Below are positions 28,655 to 36,476 of a stretch of DNA of 62,534 nt, piece by piece. Position 1 is the stretch's first letter; each line of letters begins with the position of its first letter. This DNA is from Leptolyngbyaceae cyanobacterium RM1_1_2 (lineage in GTDB: Bacteria; Cyanobacteriota; Cyanobacteriia; Phormidesmidales; Phormidesmidaceae), in contig JAAUQI010000027.1 in the NCBI GenBank assembly GCA_012032345.1, positions 1 to 62,534 of the forward strand, in the 5' to 3' direction. The notes below the pieces were generated by a model that worked only from the letters and a program-made list of their open reading frames with translations, was not told the origin of the DNA and made no database searches. Position numbers and translations under genes: made by a program.

Positions 28655-29917
28655 ATGAAAAGTAGTGCTAAGGCATGTTTAGCGATTGTCGGCGCTCTTC
28701 TAATACTTCAAGTCGGAGTGATGCCGCCTGCGGTGGCAGTGCCTTATGTGGGACTAATGCCCAATCACCTTGCTCAAAACGTTATGCCAGAGCCGATTGC
28801 TGCTTTAGAGCGCGTTTTGACCAGTCCCACGCTGCAGGCAGGCTGGTTTGCAGATAGTTTTTTGGCGGCAGTGTCGCTGGCGCAGGTCGAGCAAATTGTT
28901 CGGGGGCTTCGGGCTAGTCTAGGCACCTATCAGGGCACTGAATCTAAGACTGGTGGGTACCTCGTTTTGTTTGAGCGGGGTAGCCTTGAGGCTCAAATTA
29001 CCCTCAACAGACGGGGACAAATCACCGGGCTGATATTTCAGCCTCCGGTGTTGAGCAACTTGTCTCTAGATGAAATTCAGCAGCGCTGGGCGGCCCTGCC
29101 GGGTGAGGTCAGTTTTTTGGTACTGCAGGACGGGGCTAGGCTGGTTAGCTATCAGGCTGAGCAGCCATTGGGCGTGGGTTCGGCTTTTAAGCTGATAGTG
29201 CTACAGGCTCTACAGCGACAGATTGAGGCTGGGCAGCACACCTGGGATCAGGTGATCCAATTGCAGCTAGAGCGTCGTAGTTTGCCCAGCGGTATTTTAC
29301 AAACCTGGCCCGCAGCCGCCCCTGTAACGCTGCAAACCCTAGCTACGCTGATGATTTCTCTCAGCGATAATACGGCTACAGATGCTCTGATTCATTTGGT
29401 CGGGCAAGAGGCGCTAACAGCCCTGTCGCCCCGCAATCGGCCCTTCCTGACAACGCGGGAATTTTTTGTGCTGAAAGATCCGCAAAATTTGGCGCTGCTA
29501 GAGCGCTATCGACAAGGCGACTCGGCAGAACGCTCACAGGTTCTGACTGGTCTGGCTGACTTATTGCTACCTGATGTAGCTCTCTTTGAGGGCGCTCCGC
29601 TGGCGCTGGATGTGGAATGGTTTTTGTCAGCGGATGAGCTGTGTGAGGCGATCGCCTCGGTTGCCGATTTGCCGCTGATGCAGATTAATCCTGGCATTGC
29701 TGATCCCCAAGACTGGGCGCAGGTGGCGTTTAAGGGAGGTTCAGAGTCAGGCGTACTAAATTTGACTACCTATCTCAAAGCTGAAAACGGCATTGACTAC
29801 TGTGTGGCTGCAACCTGGAATAATCCGGCTGGTATAGATGAAACTGAGTTTATGGCTTTGTACGGCTCTGCGATCGCCGCTCTGCGATCGCCGGTGATAG
29901 AACCTGGAGTGCTGTAG
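28655..29917 (+). CDS. Class A beta-lactamase-like serine hydrolase, exported
   Basis: A 420-residue protein with a signal peptide, a 100-residue N-terminal DUF3887-like region (FADSFLAAVSLAQVEQIVRGL, then GLIFQPP) and a class A beta-lactamase domain. The active-site motifs are visible: SxxK in VGSAFKLIVLQAL (near residue 178), SDN in SLSDNTATDALI, and KGG in FKGGSESGVLN. It is longer than true beta-lactamases and has no detectable Glu166 omega-loop motif that I can confirm, so a penicillin-binding or cell-wall role is as likely as resistance. Confidence 0.82.
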   Translation: MKSSAKACLAIVGALLILQVGVMPPAVAVPYVGLMPNHLAQNVMPEPIAALERVLTSPTLQAGWFADSFLAAVSLAQVEQIVRGLRASLGTYQGTESKTGGYLVLFERGSLEAQITLNRRGQITGLIFQPPVLSNLSLDEIQQRWAALPGEVSFLVLQDGARLVSYQAEQPLGVGSAFKLIVLQALQRQIEAGQHTWDQVIQLQLERRSLPSGILQTWPAAAPVTLQTLATLMISLSDNTATDALIHLVGQEALTALSPRNRPFLTTREFFVLKDPQNLALLERYRQGDSAERSQVLTGLADLLLPDVALFEGAPLALDVEWFLSADELCEAIASVADLPLMQINPGIADPQDWAQVAFKGGSESGVLNLTTYLKAENGIDYCVAATWNNPAGIDETEFMALYGSAIAALRSPVIEPGVL

Positions 29918-30028
29918 CTGTCCTGTTTAGATTGCGGCAGAACTTTGCCAGTAAGAAAGTTTTCTCTTAACTCTTCCAGTAATCATTCAGGGCTGCTGTA
30001 CGCTAGTTTGGGTAGGTATGACAGAGAG

Positions 30029-30076
30029 TTTTGTAGACTGAATCTTTAGAGCTTTTGTAGACTGAAGCTCTAGAGC
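30029..30076. repeat. 24-base tandem repeat upstream of the binding-protein gene
   Basis: Two adjacent 24-base units, the first starting TTTTGTAGACTGAATCTTTA, match at 22 of 24 positions. They end 58 bases before the ATG of the ABC binding-protein gene. They could be paired binding sites or a slippage duplication. Confidence 0.7.
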
Positions 30077-30134
30077 CAGCAGCCTTTTTAACCTGCGGCG
30101 ATCGCGGCGGCACCGTACTATATTTCTCTACACC

Positions 30135-31955
30135 ATGCATTTAGCGTTTTGGACTGAGCGTTTTAGAACCTGGGTGGCTGCGAAAACTTTAGGGCGACGG
30201 CTGATAGCTGTCGCCCTTAGCGGCCTGATGGTAGTTGGCCTGACGAGCTGTAGCCTGGATCAGTTTCGCGCCAGTGCCGCGAGAACCTCTCAGCTAGTGG
30301 TATCTTTTTCTGAAAACCCCAAGACGTTTAATGCCTCCCTCAGTGCTGAGCAGCCGAGTGTTTTTAGCTTTATCTACGAGGGTTTGCTGAGTGAGAACGG
30401 CCTCACAGGAGAGCTAGAGCCTGCCCTGGCAGAATCTTGGGAAATCTCAGAGGATGACCGCACCATTGTCTTTACACTCAGAGAAGACCTGCGCTGGTCA
30501 GATGGAGAGCTGCTCACCGCAGAAGACTTTGCCTTTACTTTTAACGACATCTATTACAACGAGGCGATTCCGGTCAATGGCCGTGACGGTTTGCGAGTGG
30601 GGACGCAGGGACTGCTGCCAGAAATTAAAGCCTTAGATTCACGCCGTTTACAGGTGGTTTCTCCAGAACCTTTTGCTCCCCTGCTGCGAACGGTAGGCCA
30701 AATAGCCCCCATGCCGCAGCATATCCTGGCAGAAACAATCGAGCAGAAAGATGGCGACGGCAATTTATTGTTTCTGTCTACCTGGGGGGTTGACGCTGAT
30801 CCCCAGGAAATTATTGCCAACGGCCCCTACGTAATGACCGACTACCAGCCGAATGAGCGGCTGGTGTTTGAGCGCAATCCTTACTACTGGCGCAAAGACA
30901 GCGAGGGAAACGCCATGCCCTACATTGAGCGAGTCGTGCGGCCAATTTTGACTGAGTCTGATGCCTCCCTGCTGCAGTTTCGCTCCGGCGGCTTAGATGC
31001 CCAGGGGGTTTCCCCGGCTAACTATTCGCTGCTAAAGAAAGAAGAGGAGCGAGGTGATTTTACTATCTATATCGGCGGGCCAGCTTCAGGCATCAGCTTT
31101 TTTATGCTGAACCTAAACAAAGGCAGCCGCAGCGGAGTGCCGCTGGTTGACCCAATCAAATCGCGCTGGTTTAATACCGTTGCCTTTCGTCAGGCGATCG
31201 CCTATGCCATCGATCGCGGCACCATGATCAACAATCTCTATCGGGGCATTGGCGCTCCCCAATATTCCCCGATCACGGTGCAAAGTCCTTACTTTCTTTC
31301 ACCTGAAGAGGGGCTGAAGGTCTACGATTATGATCCTGAAAAAGCCAAAGATTTGCTGAAGCAGGCAGGATTTACCTCTAATTCTCAAGGCCAGCTAGTG
31401 GACGCTGAGGGCAATCAGGTTCGCTTCACGTTTACGACCTACACGGGTAGCCCAACGGTGGATCAAATTGCCGCGCAGATTAAGCAAGATCTAGGAGCTA
31501 TTGGCATTCAGGTAGACCTACAGTTTGTTACCTTCAGCACTCTAGTCGATAAGATTGACAACACGATGCAGTGGGAGTGCTTGTTTTTGGGCTTTACGGG
31601 CGGAGTTGAGCCAAATGGGGCGGCGAATCTCTGGCTGCCTGAAGGGCGACTGCATATGTTTAATCTAGAGGCAACAGCCGGGCAAGAACCAATAGAAGGA
31701 CGAGAAGTCGCAGATTGGGAACGGCAGATCGGAGACTTGTATATTCGAGCGGCTCAGGAGCTAGACGAGACCAAGCGCAAGGCCATCTATGCAGAATTTC
31801 AGCAACTGGCGCTAGAATACCTGCCTTTAATTTATGCCGTCAACCCAATCGCTATGGCGGCTGTGCGTAACAAAGTCAAAGGCGTTGAGTATTCGGCCTT
31901 AAATGGCTCAGCCCTGTGGAATATCTACGAACTCAAAATTGAAGCAGCAGAATAA
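30135..31955 (+). CDS. ABC transporter substrate-binding lipoprotein, peptide/nickel type (family 5)
   Basis: A 606-residue extracytoplasmic binding protein. The N-terminus has a basic segment, a hydrophobic helix and the lipobox GLTSC (Cys near residue 39). The family 5 domain is clear: SFSENPKTFNASLS, YEGLLSENGLTGELEPALAESWEISEDDRTIVFTLREDLRWSDG and later NGPYVMTDYQPNERLVFERNPYYW. Such proteins deliver oligopeptides to Opp/Dpp importers. No permease or ATPase is adjacent, so it works with components encoded elsewhere. Its last 31 bases overlap the convergent phosphoesterase gene. Confidence 0.93.
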   Translation: MHLAFWTERFRTWVAAKTLGRRLIAVALSGLMVVGLTSCSLDQFRASAARTSQLVVSFSENPKTFNASLSAEQPSVFSFIYEGLLSENGLTGELEPALAESWEISEDDRTIVFTLREDLRWSDGELLTAEDFAFTFNDIYYNEAIPVNGRDGLRVGTQGLLPEIKALDSRRLQVVSPEPFAPLLRTVGQIAPMPQHILAETIEQKDGDGNLLFLSTWGVDADPQEIIANGPYVMTDYQPNERLVFERNPYYWRKDSEGNAMPYIERVVRPILTESDASLLQFRSGGLDAQGVSPANYSLLKKEEERGDFTIYIGGPASGISFFMLNLNKGSRSGVPLVDPIKSRWFNTVAFRQAIAYAIDRGTMINNLYRGIGAPQYSPITVQSPYFLSPEEGLKVYDYDPEKAKDLLKQAGFTSNSQGQLVDAEGNQVRFTFTTYTGSPTVDQIAAQIKQDLGAIGIQVDLQFVTFSTLVDKIDNTMQWECLFLGFTGGVEPNGAANLWLPEGRLHMFNLEATAGQEPIEGREVADWERQIGDLYIRAAQELDETKRKAIYAEFQQLALEYLPLIYAVNPIAMAAVRNKVKGVEYSALNGSALWNIYELKIEAAE

Positions 31956-33082
31956 TTGCCTTTCTGCGGGTCGATGAGAGATGATTTGCCCAGTTCTAAG
32001 GTGGCAAAGTTATCAATCAGCCGGGGCTGCCCCTGCGCGTCTACCGCACTAAATCGCTCAAAATGGCGCTGCAGCAAATCTGGTAGATGGGCAAAGTCAA
32101 ACTGAGCGTCTCCGGCGGCGATCGCGGCCCAAAAGTCTTTGAGCTGGGGAGCAATTTGCGCGGCCTGCTCAGGTTCTAGATGCAGCGGCGCGCTGGTGAG
32201 CAGCTTGGTCATAAACGGCAGAGCGCGATCGCTCATCCACTGGTGAGAGTGGGCTAGCAAATCAGGCCACTCAGGCACAGCCTTAACCCAGTGAGTCTGG
32301 ACTGAAAGCTGCGATCGCCCCTCGTCAACCACCATCTCGACCGTGCGATAGGGATGGGGATAGCTGACTAGCGACCCGGTGGTAATTTCCCAAAGTCCGT
32401 CCTGCTCAGCGATATCCTGGACGTGCAGATGTCCGGTGAGGAGCAGCGCGTTGGCTGAGTGCAGCCGCGATCGCAGGGCAGCGGCGTTTTTGAGCATATA
32501 GCGCTGGCCCATAGTGCTGGCTGACTGCCCCGGCAGATGCTCTAGGACATTGTGATGGATCATCACTAGCACCGTGTCGCCTCGAAGCTGGGGCAGGGTT
32601 TGATCGAGCCAGTCTAGCTGGGCTTGGTCTAAGTAGCCCGTGTAGAGCTGCTCTCCTGCCGGGTCAAAGGCGATCGAGTTGAGGCCCACGAGCCAGATAC
32701 CGGGCTTTAGCGATTCTAGATAGTAAGGCTGCTGGTCGTAGCCAAAAGCCTGATAGCGCTGAAAAAATTCGCTTAGTCCGACAGTTTTGTCAGTGCCCTG
32801 TCGCTGAATAATGTCGTGATTTCCCGGCACTACATAAACTGGAAACGGCAGCGCTGCTAGTCGCTGAGCTAGCCAGTCGTGGTTTTCTCGCTCCCCATGC
32901 TGGGTTAGATCTCCCGGCATGAGTACACAGTCAAGCTCTAGACTGCTGAGATGGTCGAAAACCTGCTCTAGCGCCGGAATACTAACTTCGACCAGATGGA
33001 ACCGATTGGGCGATCGCCAAACAGTATGAGGCAGCGCCACATGGGGGTCACTGACAATGGCAAAGCGGAGATGTGGGGTCAT
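31925..33082 (-). CDS. Metallophosphoesterase, CpdA/Icc-like
   Basis: A 385-residue calcineurin-like phosphoesterase. Metal ligands are visible: FAIVSDPHVALP, VLMPGDLTQHGERENH, VVPGNHDIIQ, VMIHHNVLEH and LLTGHLHVQD. The arrangement resembles cAMP phosphodiesterase CpdA/Icc; since an adenylate cyclase is encoded 3.4 kb away, a cAMP role is possible but unproven. The C-terminal 130 residues form a cyanobacterial extension. The ATG overlaps the stop of the Uma2 remnant upstream by four bases (ATGA). Confidence 0.85.
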   Translation of the reverse strand: MTPHLRFAIVSDPHVALPHTVWRSPNRFHLVEVSIPALEQVFDHLSSLELDCVLMPGDLTQHGERENHDWLAQRLAALPFPVYVVPGNHDIIQRQGTDKTVGLSEFFQRYQAFGYDQQPYYLESLKPGIWLVGLNSIAFDPAGEQLYTGYLDQAQLDWLDQTLPQLRGDTVLVMIHHNVLEHLPGQSASTMGQRYMLKNAAALRSRLHSANALLLTGHLHVQDIAEQDGLWEITTGSLVSYPHPYRTVEMVVDEGRSQLSVQTHWVKAVPEWPDLLAHSHQWMSDRALPFMTKLLTSAPLHLEPEQAAQIAPQLKDFWAAIAAGDAQFDFAHLPDLLQRHFERFSAVDAQGQPRLIDNFATLELGKSSLIDPQKGNYSAASILSS

Positions 33083-33718
33083 GCTTCATCGGGATTAATG
33101 CCGAGCGCCTCCAGCTTAGCTTTTAGCTGACTGATTTGGGCTTCAGCCTGCTCAGCCCGTTGTTGCGCTTTTTTTCGCTCAGTGGCTTCTTGTTCGGCCC
33201 TTTGTTCAGCTTGTCTACGAGCCGCCGACTCCTGCTGCAGCACCTGCGCTAGCTCACTGGGGATCAGCAGCTTCTCGTTTGTATCTTCCCGATAGAAACT
33301 GATCAGCGCACCTTCAGCTTTCAGCCTCAGCTTCAAGGGCTGACTGCAACCATCTGTAATCGGTTCATAAACGTCTCCTCGCAGCCGATAGCCCTTGAGC
33401 TGGTCGGCAATCCACTGCGCCTTGGGATCAAACAGCCAATACTCCTGCACGCCTAGCTGCTCATAGAGGGTGTACTTAAAGCTGTCGTCTTGCTTTTGCG
33501 TACATCACGTCGGGTGCCACTCGTAAGCGCGGTAGCCCTTGGGCGTAGTACATAAACTGGTTGCCTAAGACGGCAGATGGCTGTCCTTCTAGATACTGGC
33601 GCAGCACTTCTAAGGTGACGAGCAGAGCATAGAGATGGGCGTAGGACTCGGCCACAGGTTTACCATCAGAGCTGGGGTAGAGGATAGCTTCAGCGGGCTG
33701 AGCGGGACTGATGACCAT
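33079..33718 (-). pseudogene. Uma2-family (DUF820) endonuclease remnant with internal deletion
   Basis: Two fragments of one Uma2-type gene lie in different frames. The N-terminal part (33476-33718) runs from a normal start to LRVAPDVM, then ends YAKARRQL. The C-terminal part continues in the next frame as KYTLYEQLGVQEYWLFDPKAQW, followed by a coiled coil rich in Ala, Glu and Gln. Between DVM and EYW only 58 bases remain, where intact relatives have roughly 50 codons, so about 30 codons are missing along with a frame change. The lost piece would carry the Glu-containing strand of the PD-(D/E)xK site. The stop of the second part overlaps the downstream phosphoesterase start. Confidence 0.8.
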
Positions 33719-33860
33719 AGTTTGTGCGGGCGAGCCTATATCTTTATCCTAGCGCCGCTCAGGCTCAGAGCCACAGGTAAAATCTCGACTGCCTGCCCAC
33801 AATCAGACTAATAGAGATAGAATCGCCACAGACCTAATTCAGCCTAATCTCAGAGAACTC

Positions 33861-34847
33861 ATGATTAAAGCCTACGCAGCCTCAGAGGCCGGAGCAGAAC
33901 TGAAGCCTTTTGAATATGATCCCGGGGCGCTGAGAGATGACGAAGTTGAAATCAATGTTGAGTACTGCGGTCTTTGTCACAGCGATCTCAGTATGCTCAA
34001 TAACGAGTGGGGCATGACGGCATATCCCTTTGTGCCTGGGCATGAGGTGGTTGGCAAGATAGGGGCGCTCGGTAACCACGTCAGGCATCTCCAAGTGGGG
34101 CAGCAGGTCGGACTGGGCTGGTTTTCACATTCCTGCATGGTGTGTGAGTGGTGCATGTCAGGCAATCACAATCTTTGCCGCGAAGCCGTAGGCACCATCG
34201 TCGGACGCTATGGCGGGTTCGCCGATAAGGTCAGAGCCGATCAGGGCTGGGTGATTCCTTTGCCGGATAGCAGTGATCCTGAGAAAACAGGGCCGATGTT
34301 TTGTGGCGGCATTACGGTTTATAACCCGATCGTGCAGCTCGGTGTGCAGCCGACTGACCGAGTAGGCGTGATTGGTATTGGCGGGTTGGGCCATATCGCG
34401 CTGCAGTTTTTGCAGGCTTGGGGCTGCGAAGTGACAGCTTTTTCGTCGAGTGCGGATAAAGAAGCTGAAGCCAAAGAAATGGGGGCCGATCACTTTATTA
34501 ACTCTCGGGATCCAGAAGCGCTCAAAGCGGTAGCGGGCAGTTTCGATGTGATTTTGTCTACGGCCAGCGCCGACCTAGACTGGGCCGACTATATTGCCGC
34601 TCTGCGCCCTCAAGGACGGCTACATTTTGTCGGCGTTGTGCCCAGCCCGGTAGCAACCCATGTTTTCCCGCTGATTGAAGGGCAAAAGACTATTTCGGCC
34701 AGTCCGCTCGGTAGCCCGGCGACGATTCGCCAGATGCTATATTTTGCTGCTCGGCATGAGGTAGCCCCAGTGATTGAGACCTATGCCTTTGAGCAGGTGA
34801 ATGAGCGATCGCCAAACTACGTGACGGCAAACCCCGCTATCGCGTAG
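33861..34847 (+). CDS. Zinc-dependent alcohol dehydrogenase with frameshifted C-terminus
   Basis: A cinnamyl-alcohol/YahK-type medium-chain dehydrogenase of 328 residues. The catalytic zinc site is in EYCGLCHSDLSM and GHEVVG; the structural zinc site is CMVCEWCMSGNHNLC; the nucleotide-binding turn is GIGGLGHIALQFL. The last residues (RSPNYVTANPAIA) do not fit. One base after NE at about 34805 is missing: adding a G would give EAIAKLRDGKPRYRVVLKH and a stop at 34859-34861, the expected family ending. The break abuts a GCGATCGC octamer. It could be a real mutation or a base-calling error; the core enzyme is otherwise intact. Confidence 0.85.
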   Translation: MIKAYAASEAGAELKPFEYDPGALRDDEVEINVEYCGLCHSDLSMLNNEWGMTAYPFVPGHEVVGKIGALGNHVRHLQVGQQVGLGWFSHSCMVCEWCMSGNHNLCREAVGTIVGRYGGFADKVRADQGWVIPLPDSSDPEKTGPMFCGGITVYNPIVQLGVQPTDRVGVIGIGGLGHIALQFLQAWGCEVTAFSSSADKEAEAKEMGADHFINSRDPEALKAVAGSFDVILSTASADLDWADYIAALRPQGRLHFVGVVPSPVATHVFPLIEGQKTISASPLGSPATIRQMLYFAARHEVAPVIETYAFEQVNERSPNYVTANPAIA

Positions 34848-34896
34848 TGCTGAAGCACTAGCAAAGACGGTGCTGAAGCATTAAAGATTGCAGTGC

Positions 34897-36183
34897 CTAG
34901 GTACCAGGCAAGACTTTAACCCGATAGCCAACGTCACTGCGGTAGTAGCTGTGCTCAAACTCAATGCACTCTACCGCTCTATAGGCATTGGCGATCGCAG
35001 ACTCAAAGGTTTCACCAACAGCAGTAACGCCCAGCACTCGCCCCCCGCTGGCCTGAACCTGCTGCTGCACTCGCCGGGTACCGGCATGAAAGACAATTGC
35101 GTCCGTTTCAGCTGCTGCCTCTAGCCCGCTGATTACCATGCCTTTAGGGTAAACATCCGGGTAACCTGCGGCAGCCATCACGACGCAGGCTGCCGCCGCA
35201 GACTTCCACTCAAACGGGGGAAAATCAGCTAAGCGCTGTTCAAGGCAGGCCAAGATAATCGCGTCTAGCGGTGTTTCCAGCAGCGGTAAGATTGCCTGAG
35301 TTTCAGGATCGCCAAAGCGACAGTTAAACTCAATCACCTGTAGGTCTTCCTGAGGTGTCACCATCAGTCCGGCATATAGCACGCCGCGATAGTCGATGTT
35401 TTGCTGCTGCAGCCCTTTTAGCGCTGGCTCTAAAATTTCAGTCTGGATGCGACCTAGCAGGGGCTGATCTACGACTGGAGTAGGCGCGTAGGCACCCATG
35501 CCGCCCGTGTTCGCTCCTGTGTCACCCTCGCCAATTGTTTTGTGATCCTGAGCGGGAATTAGAGGACGAATCGTGAGTCCATCAGTAACTGCCAGTACCG
35601 AAACTTCTTGGCCCTGGAGGTATGATTCAACCAAGATCCTTTCCCCAGCCAGGCCAAAGTGCCCGGAGAAAGATTTATTTACAGCCGCTCTGGCATCTGC
35701 TAATGTGTGGGCTACCGTAACGCCCTTGCCTGAGGCTAGACCATCGGCCTTGATCACAATCGGAGTTCCCTGCTGCTCTATATAGGCGATCGCAGCGGCG
35801 GCTTCAGTAAAAGACTTAGAGTCGGGAGTAGGTATGCCTGCGGCCTGCATGAGCGTTTTGGCCCAAGACTTACTAGACTCAATCTGGGCACCTATTTTGG
35901 TTGGGCCAAATACTTTGATATCCTGGGCCTGTAAATAATCGGTGATGCCTGCGGCGAGCGGCTGCTCAGAGCCAACAACCACAAAGGCCATATTGTTAAC
36001 CAGCGAAAAACGGGTAATTCCTTCAAAATCGCTGATGCTAAGCGGCAAATTGCGGCAGCCTGCCAGTGCTGCTGTCCCTCCATTCCCTGGAATACAGACA
36101 ACTTCAGCAATCCGGGGAGATTGCAGTAGCTTCCAGGCGAGGGCATGTTCGCGGCCACCACTGCCAATAATTAATGCTTTCAC
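34897..36183 (-). CDS. purD: Phosphoribosylamine-glycine ligase
   Basis: PurD (GAR synthetase) joins glycine to phosphoribosylamine in the second step of purine synthesis. The 428-residue ATP-grasp enzyme has the N-terminal KALIIGSGGREHALAWKL, the ATP site IVIKADGLASGKGVTVA, the GANTGGMGAYAPTP block and EFNCRFGDPETQ. It is full length. It lies convergent to the alcohol dehydrogenase gene with about 35 bases between, and divergent from the cyclase gene across 293 bases. Confidence 0.96.
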   Translation of the reverse strand: MKALIIGSGGREHALAWKLLQSPRIAEVVCIPGNGGTAALAGCRNLPLSISDFEGITRFSLVNNMAFVVVGSEQPLAAGITDYLQAQDIKVFGPTKIGAQIESSKSWAKTLMQAAGIPTPDSKSFTEAAAAIAYIEQQGTPIVIKADGLASGKGVTVAHTLADARAAVNKSFSGHFGLAGERILVESYLQGQEVSVLAVTDGLTIRPLIPAQDHKTIGEGDTGANTGGMGAYAPTPVVDQPLLGRIQTEILEPALKGLQQQNIDYRGVLYAGLMVTPQEDLQVIEFNCRFGDPETQAILPLLETPLDAIILACLEQRLADFPPFEWKSAAAACVVMAAAGYPDVYPKGMVISGLEAAAETDAIVFHAGTRRVQQQVQASGGRVLGVTAVGETFESAIANAYRAVECIEFEHSYYRSDVGYRVKVLPGT

Positions 36184-36476
36184 TGCTTGCTGTCTAAATC
36201 CCGATTACGCGTCCCCCATTTTCCCATGCTAGCGGCAGATCACAGCTGATGATCTGAAAATTGTTCAGGTTTACGAAATGTCAGGGTTCACCATGATTTG
36301 GGTAATCTTAGCCAAAAATTTGCCGGATAAGGAAAAAAATGGGTGGATGACTAAGTTAAAAAAAACGAATACGGTAGAAGTATCAGGGTGTATTAGACCT
36401 AACAGCAGTGTTAGCTAGCAAGGTCAAACATGACAGTCTTTAAACCGAGGCAGCTTTTTAACCAAGCTCACATGCT

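Noticed and set aside
34850-34884. Repeat of GTGCTGAAGCA after the alcohol dehydrogenase
   Set aside because: Two copies of about 12 bases across the true stop of the frame-restored gene; too short to interpret and possibly chance.
36293-36421. Small plus-strand frame starting MIWVILAKNLPDK upstream of the cyclase gene
   Set aside because: No ribosome-binding site and no resemblance to a known small protein; the region is A-rich and more likely a leader.
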